Of a DNA stretch of 35,616 bases, positions 1 to 8,794 are shown piece after piece. Position 1 is the first letter of the stretch. Every line of letters begins with the position of its first letter. Source of the DNA: Cytophagaceae bacterium UBA6715 (GTDB lineage Bacteria > Bacteroidota > Bacteroidia > Cytophagales > Spirosomataceae); assembly GCA_002454335.1 (NCBI GenBank), contig DKIP01000039.1:8258-43873 (forward strand), written 5' to 3'. The notes under the pieces are model-generated. The model was not told the origin of the DNA and searched no databases. It worked only from the letters and a program-made list of their open reading frames with translations. The position numbers and the translations under genes were made by a program.

Positions 1-264
1 AAACGTTTGTGTGAGAAATTACGTGAGTTATTACCGCGCCAACAGTTTGAAATTGCGATTCAGGCAGCAATTGGTCAAAAAATCATCGCAAGGGAGACCG
101 TAAAAGCCTTACGTAAAGACGTATTGGCAAAATGTTATGGGGGTGATATTTCGAGAAAGCGTAAATTATTAGAGAAACAAAAGAAAGGTAAGAAACGTAT
201 GCGCCAGGTGGGTAATGTAGAAATTCCTCAAGAAGCATTTATGGCGGTTTTAAAACTAGACTAA
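1..264 (+). CDS. lepA: Elongation factor 4 (LepA), C-terminal fragment
   Basis: This is the last 87 codons of a gene that begins before the window; the frame is open from base 1, so the TTG at 7 is not a start. The residues carry the conserved tail of LepA, the ribosomal back-translocase GTPase: a KLRELLPRQQFEIAIQAAIG stretch, then a run around IIARETVKALRKDVLAKCYGGD and a lysine/arginine-rich segment (KRKLLEKQKKGKKRMRQVG), ending in a short VLKLD. This C-terminal domain contacts the tRNA and peptidyl-transferase region of the ribosome in the known structures. The GTPase domain lies outside the window. The tail looks intact and ends with TAA. It is followed by 72 bases before the next gene. 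Confidence 0.95.
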   Translation, partial: KRLCEKLRELLPRQQFEIAIQAAIGQKIIARETVKALRKDVLAKCYGGDISRKRKLLEKQKKGKKRMRQVGNVEIPQEAFMAVLKLD

Positions 265-287
265 ATCAAATAATTTTCAATAAAATC

Positions 288-318
288 TTTTAAAATAAGC
301 GTATAAAGCGTATTTTTG
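288..318 (+). promoter_or_regulatory. Candidate promoter of pdhC (Bacteroidota type)
   Basis: An exact TAnnTTTG element (TATTTTTG, 311-318) lies 18 bases before the ATG at 337. A weak -33-like TTTT (288-291) sits 19 bases upstream of it. The sequence AGCGTATTTTTG is shared with the promoter of the polyamine operon near 8221. The element overlaps the TTG at 316, which argues against that codon as a start. The Bacteroidota consensus is recalled knowledge; the assignment is inference. Confidence 0.5.
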
Positions 319-336
319 AAATTCAAATATAAAAGC

Positions 337-1959
337 ATGGCTGAAGTAATAAGAATGCCCAAGATGAGTGACACCATGGTAGAAGGTGTTATTGCAAATT
401 GGCTAAAAAAAGAAGGAGACGTAATTAAGTCTGGTGATATTATCGCGGAAGTGGAAACTGACAAGGCGACAATGGAATTAGAGAATTACGAAGATGGTAC
501 ATTGTTATACATTGGCGTCAAGGCCGGTGAAGCTGTACCCGTAGATGGCATTATTGCGGTAGTTGGTACCCCCGGTGAAGATTATTCTGCATTATTGCAA
601 GCTCCTGTAGCTGCAGCCACAGCTACGGCGCCAGCAGTTATTGAAGCTGCCCCACAAGTGGCAACACCTGCATCTGTTGCTGCAACTCCAGCGATTGATA
701 TAAGTGGAATTAAAGCGAAAGCTGTTCGTATGCCTAAAATGAGCGATACGATGGTAGAAGGCGTGATTGCTAAGTGGTTGAAAAAAACAGGTGATGTAGT
801 TAAAAGTGGTGATATCATTGCTGAAGTTGAGACCGACAAGGCTACCATGGAATTGGAAAACTACGAAGATGGTACCTTATTATATATTGGCGCAAAAGAA
901 GGTGAAGGGGTTATTGTCGATGGTATTATTGCTATTGTAGGTGAGCCAGGTACAGACTTCCAACCGATTTTAGCAGCTGAATCGGCTGCACCCGCTGCGG
1001 TTCCAATGGCCGCTGTGTCAGCTCCAGCACCAGTACAAGTTGCAGAAGCACCTAAGGCTACTGAACCTAAAGCAGCTGCAGCTCCAGCCCCTACTAAAGC
1101 TCGCATTTCAGAAGATTCGATCAAAGCATCTCCATTAGCTCGAGCATTAGCAAAAGAAAAAGGCTACAATTTGAACTGGATTCAAGGCACAGGTGAAGGC
1201 GGACGTATTACTAAGAATGATATTGAAGATTACAACCCAAGTGCAGGTGGCGCGATGTCGACATTTGTATCAGGTGTTGAAAGCTTTGAAGATATTCCAA
1301 ACAGCCAAATGCGTAAAACAATTGCGCGACGTTTATCTGAATCTAAATTCAGTGCTCCTGAGTTCTATTTAACGATGGAAATCAATATGGATAAAGCGAT
1401 CGAGGCGCGTGTTAGCATGAATGAGGTATTACCTGTTAAGATTTCATTCAACGATATGGTAATCAAAGCTACTGCTTTGGCATTAACGAAACATCCAAAG
1501 ATCAATTCGTATTGGATGGAAGATCGTATTCGTGTTAACAAACACGTACATATCGGTATGGCAGTAGCTGTTGAAGATGGTTTATTAGTCCCTGTGATTC
1601 GTTTTGCAAATGAAAAATCAATTGCTCAAATTTCATCTGAGGCGAAAGAATTAGGTGGAAAAGCCAAAAGTAAACAATTACAACCGAAGGATTGGGAAGG
1701 AAATACATTTACTGTAAGTAATTTAGGTATGTTTGGTATTGACCAATTTACTTCAATTATTAATTCACCCGAGTCATGTATTTTGGCTGTAGGTGGTATT
1801 AAAGAAACAGTTGGTGTGAAAAATGGTCAGTTTTATGCAACCAACATTATGAAATTAACATTAACATGTGACCATCGCGTGGCGGATGGGGCAGCAGGAG
1901 CAGCATTTCTGTTAACCTTAAAGCAATACCTCGAGGATCCACTTAAAATGTTCTTGTAA
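337..1959 (+). CDS. pdhC: Pyruvate dehydrogenase E2, dihydrolipoamide acetyltransferase, two lipoyl domains
   Basis: E2 core of the pyruvate dehydrogenase complex (540 aa), which transfers acetyl groups from E1 to coenzyme A through swinging lipoyl arms. Two biotinyl/lipoyl domains are visible, at about residues 2-83 and 129-210, each with an ETDKATME motif; the predicted lipoylated lysines are K43 and K168. Alanine/proline-rich linkers follow each domain. A peripheral subunit-binding domain lies at about 265-305 (ASPLARALAKEKGYN). The catalytic acetyltransferase domain ends with DHRVADGA, giving catalytic H513 and D517. I chose ATG 337 because the protein then begins MAEVIRMPKMSDTM, directly with the lipoyl fold, and because an exact -7 element overlaps the upstream TTG alternative at 316. 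No E1 or E3 gene is in the window. The end of the acetyltransferase domain is complete. Confidence 0.95.
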   Translation: MAEVIRMPKMSDTMVEGVIANWLKKEGDVIKSGDIIAEVETDKATMELENYEDGTLLYIGVKAGEAVPVDGIIAVVGTPGEDYSALLQAPVAAATATAPAVIEAAPQVATPASVAATPAIDISGIKAKAVRMPKMSDTMVEGVIAKWLKKTGDVVKSGDIIAEVETDKATMELENYEDGTLLYIGAKEGEGVIVDGIIAIVGEPGTDFQPILAAESAAPAAVPMAAVSAPAPVQVAEAPKATEPKAAAAPAPTKARISEDSIKASPLARALAKEKGYNLNWIQGTGEGGRITKNDIEDYNPSAGGAMSTFVSGVESFEDIPNSQMRKTIARRLSESKFSAPEFYLTMEINMDKAIEARVSMNEVLPVKISFNDMVIKATALALTKHPKINSYWMEDRIRVNKHVHIGMAVAVEDGLLVPVIRFANEKSIAQISSEAKELGGKAKSKQLQPKDWEGNTFTVSNLGMFGIDQFTSIINSPESCILAVGGIKETVGVKNGQFYATNIMKLTLTCDHRVADGAAGAAFLLTLKQYLEDPLKMFL

Positions 1960-1970
1960 CATTTATTTTG

Positions 1971-2005
1971 TCAAGCCTCGAATTCGTTCGGGGCTTGATT
2001 ATTTT
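1971..2005 (+). terminator. Hairpin terminator after pdhC
   Basis: A 12-base stem (1971-1982 with 1987-1998, one G-T pair) closes a TTCG loop and is followed by TTATTTTAAG. It begins 11 bases after the pdhC stop codon. It is also only 22 bases upstream of the hisG ATG with no clear promoter between, so it may act as a leader or partial terminator for the histidine genes. It reads as a terminator on the plus strand; the U-tract is imperfect. Confidence 0.7.
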
Positions 2006-2020
2006 AAGCATATAATTCAG

Positions 2021-2884
2021 ATGGAGTCACAAAATATAAGAATCGCAGTACAAAAGTCAGGTCGCTTAAGTGAAGAGTCACTTAAACTATTCAAAGCCTG
2101 TGGAATTAAATTTGAGTCAGGTGGCTCCAAATTAAAAACGGTTTCAAGCAATTTCCCCATTGAATTTCTATTCCTTCGTGACGATGATATTCCTGGTTAT
2201 GTGGAGGACGGGGTTGCCGACTTAGGTGTAATCGGCGAAAATGTGTTAATGGAGCATATTCGTCAAGTGGACGTTGTAAAGGAATTAGGATTTTCGAAAT
2301 GTCGTTTATCACTTGCGATTCCTCGCAACGAAGAATATTCAGGCATCGAATATTTCCAAGGGAAAAACATTGCTACATCCTACCCTAATTTGACGAATGC
2401 ATTTTTGGCGAAACAGGGAATTCAGGTGACGACGCATGAAATTTCGGGTTCTGTAGAAATTGCTCCAAGTATTGGATTAGCTGAAGCTATTTGCGATATC
2501 GTTTCTACTGGAGGAACCTTGTTAAGCAATGGATTGAAAGAAGTTGCTACGGTATTTCAAAGTCAGGCAGTGTTAATTGCTAACCAACAATTAAGTACGG
2601 AGAAACAAGCTATACTCGCTAAATTGTTATTTCGAATTGATTCAGTTCAACGTGGTCAAAATGCTAAATATGTTGTTTTGAATGCGAAAGAATCTGATTT
2701 AGAAAAAATCAAGTCATTACTTCCCGGCATGAAAGCTCCATCTGTTATGCCATTGGCAGAAACGGGTTGGGTTTCAATTCATTCGGTTATTTCGGAAAAT
2801 GATTTTTGGGATATCATCGAAGCTTTGCGCGAAGCGGGCGCGCAGGGAATTTTAGTATTGCCAATCGAAAAAATGATTTTGTAA
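2021..2884 (+). CDS. hisG: ATP phosphoribosyltransferase (long form)
   Basis: Catalyses the first step of histidine synthesis, joining ATP and PRPP to give phosphoribosyl-ATP. At 287 residues it is the long HisG form, which carries its own C-terminal regulatory ACT-like domain and does not need HisZ. The N-terminus IRIAVQKSGRLSEESLKLF is typical of the family, followed by LFLRDDDIPGYVEDGVADLG and the phosphate-binding region ICDIVSTGGTLLSNGL near residues 165-180. The last 75 residues (YVVLNAKESDLEKIKSLLPG onward) match the regulatory domain, where histidine feedback inhibition occurs in known enzymes. It is followed by hisD after one base and is therefore almost certainly co-transcribed with it. 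Confidence 0.96.
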   Translation: MESQNIRIAVQKSGRLSEESLKLFKACGIKFESGGSKLKTVSSNFPIEFLFLRDDDIPGYVEDGVADLGVIGENVLMEHIRQVDVVKELGFSKCRLSLAIPRNEEYSGIEYFQGKNIATSYPNLTNAFLAKQGIQVTTHEISGSVEIAPSIGLAEAICDIVSTGGTLLSNGLKEVATVFQSQAVLIANQQLSTEKQAILAKLLFRIDSVQRGQNAKYVVLNAKESDLEKIKSLLPGMKAPSVMPLAETGWVSIHSVISENDFWDIIEALREAGAQGILVLPIEKMIL

Positions 2885-2885
2885 G

Positions 2886-4148
2886 ATGTTTTCTATTTTA
2901 AAATTTCCAGCTCAATCTACATTTAAGCAAATCGGGACCAGACCATCCTTAGATAGTCAATCCTTAGATGCTTTAATAAAAGATGTATTTGAGCAAGTGA
3001 AATCTGGAGGTGATCAAGCACTACGTGATTTTACCTTGAAATTTGAGCAGAAAGATATATCAGCGCTTGCCTATACACCGAAAGAGATTTCAACAAAAGC
3101 TGCTTTGGTTCCCCAGGAACTGCAAGATGCTATTAAACTAGCATATAAAAACATTTTTGCTTTTCATGATTCACAAAAGCTTGTTGAGAAAAGAATCGAA
3201 ACAAGTCCCGGAGTGGTTTGTTGGCAGAAGTCCTCTCCAATCGAACGTGTAGGAATCTACATTCCAGGTGGAACAGCACCTCTTTTTTCGACCATATTGA
3301 TGTTGGCCATCCCAGCAAAGATTGCTGGTTGTAAAGAAATTGTCCTTTGTACACCTGGAGACCATCCAGCATTATTTTACGCGGCACAATTATGTGGAGT
3401 TACCCAAATGTTTAAGATTGGAGGTGCCCAAGCAATAGCAGCCATGGCACAAGGTACGGAAAGTATTCCGGCAGTATATAAGATCTTTGGTCCTGGGAAT
3501 CAATATGTGACGGCAGCGAAAATGTTTGCCAATCGAATGGGAATTGCCATTGATATGCCTGCGGGTCCTTCGGAAGTCGCGGTATTTGCTGATAAAACAG
3601 CCAATCCTGCCTTTATAGCTTCAGATTTGCTCTCACAAGCGGAACATGGCCATGACTCTCAAGTTGTCCTTATTAGTACCTCAGAACAAATTTTAAATGA
3701 ATCGATTGCTGAAATTCAAAAGCAATTAGCGGAATTACCACGAAAAGAATTTGCTGCCAGTGCATTAAATAATTCGAAATTCATATTGCTAAAATCGAAT
3801 GAAGAGGCCATTGAATTATTAAATGAATATGGAGCTGAGCACTTAATCTTGGCCTGTGAAAATCCGGAAGATTTTGCAGATGCAATAAGCAATGCTGGAT
3901 CTATCTTTTTAGGGCATTTCACACCAGAATCAGCAGGTGATTATGCCTCAGGTACGAATCACACCCTACCTACCAATGGATTTGCAAAGGCATATTCAGG
4001 CGTTAATCTGGATAGCTTTGTTAAAAAGATTACTTTGCAGGCAATCAGCCAAGCAGGCTTAGCGAACATTGGACCGAGTATTATTCAAATGGCAGAAGCA
4101 GAATCATTACAAGCTCATGCGAATGCTATTAAAATTCGATTAAGTTAA
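2886..4148 (+). CDS. hisD: Histidinol dehydrogenase
   Basis: Performs the last two oxidations of histidine synthesis, converting L-histidinol to L-histidine with NAD+ and zinc. The 420-residue length fits the family. Recognisable stretches are VERVGIYIPGGTAPLFSTIL-like near 120, FGPGNQYVTAAK near 200, DMPAGPSEV near 220, LLSQAEHGHDSQ near 250 (which holds zinc and catalytic residues) and the C-terminal region around SAGDYASGTNHTLPT near 350. It starts one base after the hisG stop, and its stop TAA shares an A with the hisC start, showing a translationally coupled hisG-hisD-hisC unit. Nothing looks truncated. Confidence 0.96.
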   Translation: MFSILKFPAQSTFKQIGTRPSLDSQSLDALIKDVFEQVKSGGDQALRDFTLKFEQKDISALAYTPKEISTKAALVPQELQDAIKLAYKNIFAFHDSQKLVEKRIETSPGVVCWQKSSPIERVGIYIPGGTAPLFSTILMLAIPAKIAGCKEIVLCTPGDHPALFYAAQLCGVTQMFKIGGAQAIAAMAQGTESIPAVYKIFGPGNQYVTAAKMFANRMGIAIDMPAGPSEVAVFADKTANPAFIASDLLSQAEHGHDSQVVLISTSEQILNESIAEIQKQLAELPRKEFAASALNNSKFILLKSNEEAIELLNEYGAEHLILACENPEDFADAISNAGSIFLGHFTPESAGDYASGTNHTLPTNGFAKAYSGVNLDSFVKKITLQAISQAGLANIGPSIIQMAEAESLQAHANAIKIRLS

Positions 4149-5203
4149 TGGATTATCAATCTTACATATTACCTCATATTTGGAATCTAAAACCGTATTC
4201 CTCAGCTCGTGATGAATTCAAGGGGAATGAAGGAGTTTTCTTGGATGCGAACGAAAATCCAATAGGTTCAGGGAGTCAAATCGCTTCATGGAATCGGTAT
4301 CCAGACCCCATGCAACATCAAATTAAGGCTCAATTAGCTAAGATTAAAGGTTGCGAAGAAAATCAAATATTCTTAGGTAATGGATCGGATGAAGCCATTG
4401 ATTTATTAATGCGCATGAGCTGCGCAGCAGAAGATAATCATAATATCATCATTTGCCCTCCTACTTATGGCATGTATGAGGTCAGTGCTTCGATTAATAA
4501 TATTGCGATTCAGCGAATCAATTTAACAGCAGAATATCAATTAGATGTACCTGCTATATTGTCTGCAATAAATTCGGAGACACGCTTACTATTCATCTGT
4601 TCACCCAATAATCCAACGGGTAACAAATTGAATCGGGATGATATTTATCAACTATTAAATAACTATAAAACAGGATTTGTGATTATTGACGAAGCCTATA
4701 TCGACTTTTCAGATGAGCCTAGTTTTATAGGTGAGTTGGCACAATATCCGCATTTAATCGTTATGCAAACCTTATCCAAGGCCTATGGCTTAGCTTCTTT
4801 GCGTTTGGGTATGGCTTATGCAAATCCAACAATTATTGCATTATTGAATAAAATCAAACCACCTTACAATATTGGGGGTGCGACCCAACAAATTGTTTCA
4901 CAAGCATTAGCTGATACTGAATTTGTCAAAAATGGCATTGAACTCATCTTGTCTGAAAAGAAAAGGCTGATTAGTGAATTGAAAAAAATTCCTCAGGTTC
5001 AGCACGTCTACCCGAGTCATGCCAACTTTTTATTAGTTAAATTGCAGTCGGCACAAGCATTATTTGACTATCTTATCACTGAAAAAGTAATTACTCGTAA
5101 TCGCTCAAGTGTACCTTTATGTGAAGATACGATTCGGATAACGGTTGGTTTACCTACCGAAAACTCGATGCTATTGGAAAAGATTAAATCGTTTTACCTA
5201 TGA
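4148..5203 (+). CDS. hisC: Histidinol-phosphate aminotransferase
   Basis: PLP-dependent class I/II aminotransferase (351 aa) that makes L-histidinol phosphate from imidazole-acetol phosphate. The motif FLDANENPIG near residue 35 is typical of HisC. SPNNPTGN near 155 and the VIIDEAYIDF strand near 175 belong to the PLP pocket. SKAYGLASLRLG carries the PLP lysine, K211. It overlaps hisD by one base and the next gene by four (ATGA). The later enzymes usually found next (hisB, hisH, hisA, hisF, hisI) are absent here; the next gene encodes an outer-membrane protein instead. Confidence 0.95.
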   Translation: MDYQSYILPHIWNLKPYSSARDEFKGNEGVFLDANENPIGSGSQIASWNRYPDPMQHQIKAQLAKIKGCEENQIFLGNGSDEAIDLLMRMSCAAEDNHNIIICPPTYGMYEVSASINNIAIQRINLTAEYQLDVPAILSAINSETRLLFICSPNNPTGNKLNRDDIYQLLNNYKTGFVIIDEAYIDFSDEPSFIGELAQYPHLIVMQTLSKAYGLASLRLGMAYANPTIIALLNKIKPPYNIGGATQQIVSQALADTEFVKNGIELILSEKKRLISELKKIPQVQHVYPSHANFLLVKLQSAQALFDYLITEKVITRNRSSVPLCEDTIRITVGLPTENSMLLEKIKSFYL

Positions 5204-5744
5204 AAAGCCTTATCATACGAATTACACTGAGTTTCGTTTTATTGCTTTCGAGTCAATTGACTTATGGTCAATTAAAGGACTGGGCGGCAGGATTCAGAAT
5301 AGGTGAACCTGGAGGCTTTATGGCTAGAAAATATTCTGAAAATGGCGTAAATGCCATTGAAGTAAATATTGGTACTTATGGAGGACTTTGGGGAACAGAT
5401 CGTACCTATCAAGATGGTACTTTCAAAAATATTGGTTATTCGATTAACGTATTGTATTTGTGGCATCACCCTACCTTAGTCAATGCAGATTTACATACTT
5501 ATTATGGCTTTGGACCTCAAATTAATTCACGAGACTGGTATCCAAACAAAGCAAGCAATAATCAAGCTGATGGACGTAATCGTGTATCGGGCATGGGTGC
5601 CACAGGAATTGGGGGATTAGAATATTTTCCAATTGATGCACCGAATTTAAGTTTCTTCTCTGAAATAGGATTCTATACTGAGATTTTCCCTAACCCTTTT
5701 TTTATGAATTTACAAGGGGGAATTGGTGTTCGCGTAAATTTTTA

Positions 5745-5745
<1 letters not shown>
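5200..5745 (+). CDS. Small outer-membrane beta-barrel-like protein, function unknown
   Basis: A 181-residue protein I cannot assign to a named family. Residues 1-23 form a signal peptide (a hydrophobic run around LSFVLLLSSQL, with likely cleavage near TYG-Q). The mature part is rich in alternating aromatic and glycine residues (WAAGFRIGEPGGFMARKY, YYGFGPQINSRDWYP, FFSEIGFYTEIFP), and the protein ends in GVRVNF. This strand pattern and terminal phenylalanine are typical of small outer-membrane barrels inserted by the BAM complex. The ATG overlaps the hisC stop (ATGA), implying translational coupling to the histidine genes, yet no metabolic link is evident. The G of its TAG stop is also the first base of tRNA-Ala. 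Confidence 0.75.
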
Positions 5746-5818
<73 letters not shown>

Positions 5819-5819
5819 C

Positions 5820-5852
5820 AAAAAAAGGACTTCTTTGGGAAGTCCTTTTTTT
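5820..5852. terminator. Bidirectional terminator between tRNA-Ala and nspC
   Basis: A stem of AAGGACTTC (5825-5833) with GAAGTCCTT (5839-5847), loop TTTGG, is flanked by an A-run on the left and a T-run on the right, so it reads as a terminator on both strands. It ends the plus-strand his-tRNA unit and the minus-strand polyamine operon. The stop codon of nspC (5851-5853) lies in its right-hand T-run. Confidence 0.85.
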
Positions 5853-6984
5853 ATAAACGATCTTTAAAGGATTCGTAGCCAAAATGTTTGAATCGAATAT
5901 ATTCATTATTCGAATTTATCATTCCGATATCGGGCAAATTAACTCCATTAAACGTCGTCGTTTTGACCATCGTATAATGAATCATATCTTCAAAAATGAT
6001 ACTATCCCCTATTGCTAAAGGCTGATCAAACGAATAATCCCCATAATAATCTCCTGCTAAACAAGTCATTCCTCCAAAACGATAGGTAGGTTTACCAACT
6101 TGAGGTTCTGATGAGGCATTGCGAATGCGAGGCTTATACGGCATTTCCAGCGTATCTGGCATATGTGCAGCAAAGGAGACATCTAGGATAGCCACGTCAA
6201 TACCTGCAGAATGAACAATATCTAAGATTGTGGATTTTAAAAAACCAGTTTGCCAACCAACAGCTGATCCTGGTTCTAAAATAATATGCAAATGCGGGTA
6301 TTTCGTTTTAAAGTTCTTTAAAACTTGAATCAAATGATCCACTTGGTAATCAGCCCGTGTAATTAAATGTCCACCTCCTAGATTCAACCATTTTGCTTGA
6401 AGTAAGAAATCACCAAATTTGGCATCAATAACAGCTAATGTGCGTTCTAACACAAAAGAGTCATTCTCACAGAGTGTATGTGAATGTAATCCTTCAATTC
6501 CTTCAGGCAAGTGATCGCCTAAATCACTTCTTCTAATTCCTAAACGAGAACCTGCAATACAAGGATTGTACATATCCGTTTCCACCTCAGCATATTCTGG
6601 ATTAATCCGGATACCGCAGGAAACACCCTTTTGATTGGCTTGAGCAGCATATTGATTCACCTGATTCAAGGAATTGAATGTCATATGACTTGCATATGAA
6701 ATAAATTCATCAAATTCAGCTGGTAAATAGGCAGGAGTATATGCGTGACATTTTTTACCCATTTCCTCAAAAGCTAAACGAGCTTCATGTAACGAACTTG
6801 CTGTAGCGCCACCCAAATACTGTTTAACTGTTGGAAAAACATGATAAAACGAGAAGCCCTTCAATGCACAAATAATCTCAACGCCTGCTTCTTGCTGTAC
6901 GCGTTGCAATAGCTTAAGATTATTGATCAATAAGTTCTCTTCCAACACATAAGCTGGCGAAGAAATTTCAGGGTATAGTCGCAT
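5851..6984 (-). CDS. nspC: Carboxynorspermidine/carboxyspermidine decarboxylase
   Basis: PLP-dependent decarboxylase of the alanine racemase fold, which removes CO2 from carboxyspermidine or carboxynorspermidine to give spermidine or norspermidine. The N-terminus MRLYPEISSPAYVLEE and the motif ICALKGFSFYHVFP (PLP lysine K42) are typical, as are GLHSHTLCENDSF, LNLGGGHL and LEPGSAVGWQTG. GGMTCLAGDYYGDY lies near the C-terminus. I prefer ATG 6984 (377 aa, the usual family length), which begins one base after the upstream stop. ATG 7011 would add nine residues and overlap that gene by 26 bases. The partner enzyme is immediately upstream. Whether the product is spermidine or norspermidine cannot be read from sequence; spermidine is usual in this phylum. 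Confidence 0.92.
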   Translation of the reverse strand: MRLYPEISSPAYVLEENLLINNLKLLQRVQQEAGVEIICALKGFSFYHVFPTVKQYLGGATASSLHEARLAFEEMGKKCHAYTPAYLPAEFDEFISYASHMTFNSLNQVNQYAAQANQKGVSCGIRINPEYAEVETDMYNPCIAGSRLGIRRSDLGDHLPEGIEGLHSHTLCENDSFVLERTLAVIDAKFGDFLLQAKWLNLGGGHLITRADYQVDHLIQVLKNFKTKYPHLHIILEPGSAVGWQTGFLKSTILDIVHSAGIDVAILDVSFAAHMPDTLEMPYKPRIRNASSEPQVGKPTYRFGGMTCLAGDYYGDYSFDQPLAIGDSIIFEDMIHYTMVKTTTFNGVNLPDIGMINSNNEYIRFKHFGYESFKDRL

Positions 6985-6985
6985 C

Positions 6986-8200
6986 CTAATATTCGTGTGG
7001 TAATTCGCCATTCACTTCCTCATTCCAAGGTAAGCCATGTACATTCAATAATTCCATAAATGGATCTGGATTGAATTCCTCCACATTATAAACACCAGGT
7101 TGGAACCAAGTTCCTTCGCACATCAACGCAGCTCCGATCATCGCGGGAACACCTGTTGTATAGGACACGCCTTGCGCTTGAACCTCTTTATAACAATCTG
7201 CGTGATGACAGTTATTATAAACGTAATAAGTTGCCTCTTTACCGTCTTTAACACCTTTTATTTGACATCCAATCGATGTTTGCCCAGAGTAATTTTCTCC
7301 CAATGTTCCTGGCTCTGGCAAGACAGCTTTCAAAAATTCTAATGGGACGATATCCATTCCATTGAATTTAATCGGCTGAATGGAAGTCATACCAACATTT
7401 TGCAATACTTCTAAGTGAGTCAAATAAGCTTGCCCAAATGTCATCCAAAAACGCGCACGCTTAATAGTTGGGAAGTTTTTAGTTAAGGATTCTAATTCCT
7501 CATGATATAATAGATAAGACTCCTTTGGGCCAATGTTTGGATAATTGATCGGCTTGTGAATCGACATAGCATCAATCTCAACCCATTGACCATTTTCCCA
7601 ATATTTTCCTTTTTGCGTAATCTCACGAATGTTAATTTCTGGGTTAAAATTGGTCGCAAATGCCTTTCCATGATCTCCAGCATTGCAATCAATGATATCC
7701 AAATAATGCATCTCATCAAAATAATGTTTATTAGCATACGCCGTATAAACACCCGTCACGCCCGGATCAAAACCACAGCCCAACAAAGCCATCAAGCCAG
7801 CTTCTTTAAAACGTTCTTGATAGGCCCATTGCCATGAATATTCAAATTTCGCTTCATCTTTAGGCTCATAATTAGCCGTATCCATGTAATGAACACCCGT
7901 CGCTAAACAAGCATCCATAATGGTTAAATCTTGATATGGCAAAGCCACATTAATCACCATGAAAGGTTTTTCAGCATTAAATAATGCAACCAAAGCAGGT
8001 ACATCATCCGCATCAACTTGACGAGTTTGAATCTGCGTAGGCAAACCTATTTTCTTAGCTTCTTCAGCAATGGCATCACATTTTTTCAATGTCCTCGATG
8101 CTAAAACAACTTCTGAAAAGAAGACAGGATTCATTGCACACTTTTTGGCAACGACATTACCCACTCCACCTGCTCCAATAATGATTACTTTTTTTCCCAT
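6986..8200 (-). CDS. Carboxynorspermidine/carboxyspermidine dehydrogenase, saccharopine dehydrogenase family
   Basis: A 404-residue NAD(P)-dependent enzyme that condenses aspartate semialdehyde with putrescine (or diaminopropane) to give the carboxylated polyamine acted on by the next gene. The Rossmann motif VIIIGAGGVGNVVAKK (G9, G12, G14) opens the protein. LLGCGFDPGVTGVYTAYANK, near residue 140, is characteristic of this branch of the saccharopine dehydrogenase family, as is the DIIDCNAGDHGK segment. Pairing with nspC one base downstream settles the function better than homology alone would; a lysine-pathway role is the alternative. A well-formed promoter lies just upstream. Confidence 0.9.
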   Translation of the reverse strand: MGKKVIIIGAGGVGNVVAKKCAMNPVFFSEVVLASRTLKKCDAIAEEAKKIGLPTQIQTRQVDADDVPALVALFNAEKPFMVINVALPYQDLTIMDACLATGVHYMDTANYEPKDEAKFEYSWQWAYQERFKEAGLMALLGCGFDPGVTGVYTAYANKHYFDEMHYLDIIDCNAGDHGKAFATNFNPEINIREITQKGKYWENGQWVEIDAMSIHKPINYPNIGPKESYLLYHEELESLTKNFPTIKRARFWMTFGQAYLTHLEVLQNVGMTSIQPIKFNGMDIVPLEFLKAVLPEPGTLGENYSGQTSIGCQIKGVKDGKEATYYVYNNCHHADCYKEVQAQGVSYTTGVPAMIGAALMCEGTWFQPGVYNVEEFNPDPFMELLNVHGLPWNEEVNGELPHEY

Positions 8201-8220
8201 GATGTATTTAAAAATGCATG

Positions 8221-8250
8221 CAAAAATACGCTAAGTCTACGGAGAAACAA
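8221..8250 (-). promoter_or_regulatory. Promoter of the polyamine operon
   Basis: On the minus strand a TTG (8250-8248) stands 19 bases before an exact TAnnTTTG element, TATTTTTG (8228-8221). That gives the full Bacteroidota two-box promoter and a leader of about 15 bases before the ATG at 8200. It fits in the 54-base gap after the lipoprotein gene, so the two polyamine genes need not depend on read-through. A TGCATGCA palindrome (8215-8222) overlaps the end of the -7 box. Confidence 0.65.
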
Positions 8251-8254
8251 TCGT

Positions 8255-8794
8255 TCAATTTGAATTATTTTTATAGGGCCTCAATGATTTATCATAGGCC
8301 TTCATCCAATACTTTGATTGCAATAAGTCTTCCCTGACTCCTTTACTCGTACTTGCATGAATAAAATAGATAGCGTCTGCTGATTTGATTTTTGTAACTA
8401 ATCCAACATGATTAATCGTGGTAGCACCATTGGTTTTGAAAAATACCCAATCACCAATCTGTATATTATTTAGAGAAACAGGCACCCCAAACAATACTTG
8501 TTGCATCGTAGGCCTAGGGATTAACAAATTATTATCAGCATAAACCCGATACAAAAATCCCGAACAATCCATCCCCTTTTCATCTGTTCCTCCGTTTCGA
8601 TAAGGAACGCCTTGGTAGTCAAATGCGGTTTCAATAAGATTATCGATTTCTTTATTCGAATAATTCGATGTACTTGTTGAATTATTTGCAAAAAGGTGAC
8701 TTAACCGATGCGTCAATTGGCACGACATCATGAATGTTGACATGAACACGATTAAAAAAAGAAATTTAAACAGTCTCAATGCTTTGGGATTCAA
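8255..8794 (-). CDS. NlpC/P60 family cell-wall hydrolase, lipoprotein
   Basis: A 179-residue predicted lipoprotein: a short basic start, a hydrophobic stretch at about 9-22 and a lipobox ending at C25 (FMMSC). The NlpC/P60 cysteine peptidase domain covers about residues 50-175. Its catalytic residues are C77 in GMDCSGF, H129 in INHVGLV and H146 in FIHAS. These enzymes cut stem peptides of peptidoglycan, usually between D-glutamate and the diamino acid. The first 29 bases overlap the end of the helicase-nuclease gene. A later start would remove the signal peptide, so the overlap is probably real and translation coupled. Confidence 0.9.
   Translation of the reverse strand: MNPKALRLFKFLFLIVFMSTFMMSCQLTHRLSHLFANNSTSTSNYSNKEIDNLIETAFDYQGVPYRNGGTDEKGMDCSGFLYRVYADNNLLIPRPTMQQVLFGVPVSLNNIQIGDWVFFKTNGATTINHVGLVTKIKSADAIYFIHASTSKGVREDLLQSKYWMKAYDKSLRPYKNNSN

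Noticed and set aside
316..336. TTG start for the E2 gene seven codons upstream
   Set aside because: It lies within a -7 promoter box, and the added residues are not part of the lipoyl fold.
601..1110. Possible repeat element in the E2 gene
   Set aside because: The low-complexity alanine/proline runs are normal flexible linkers between lipoyl and binding domains.
861..1124. Alanine-rich minus-strand frame opposite the E2 linker
   Set aside because: It is a mirror of the alanine/proline-rich linker on the plus strand.
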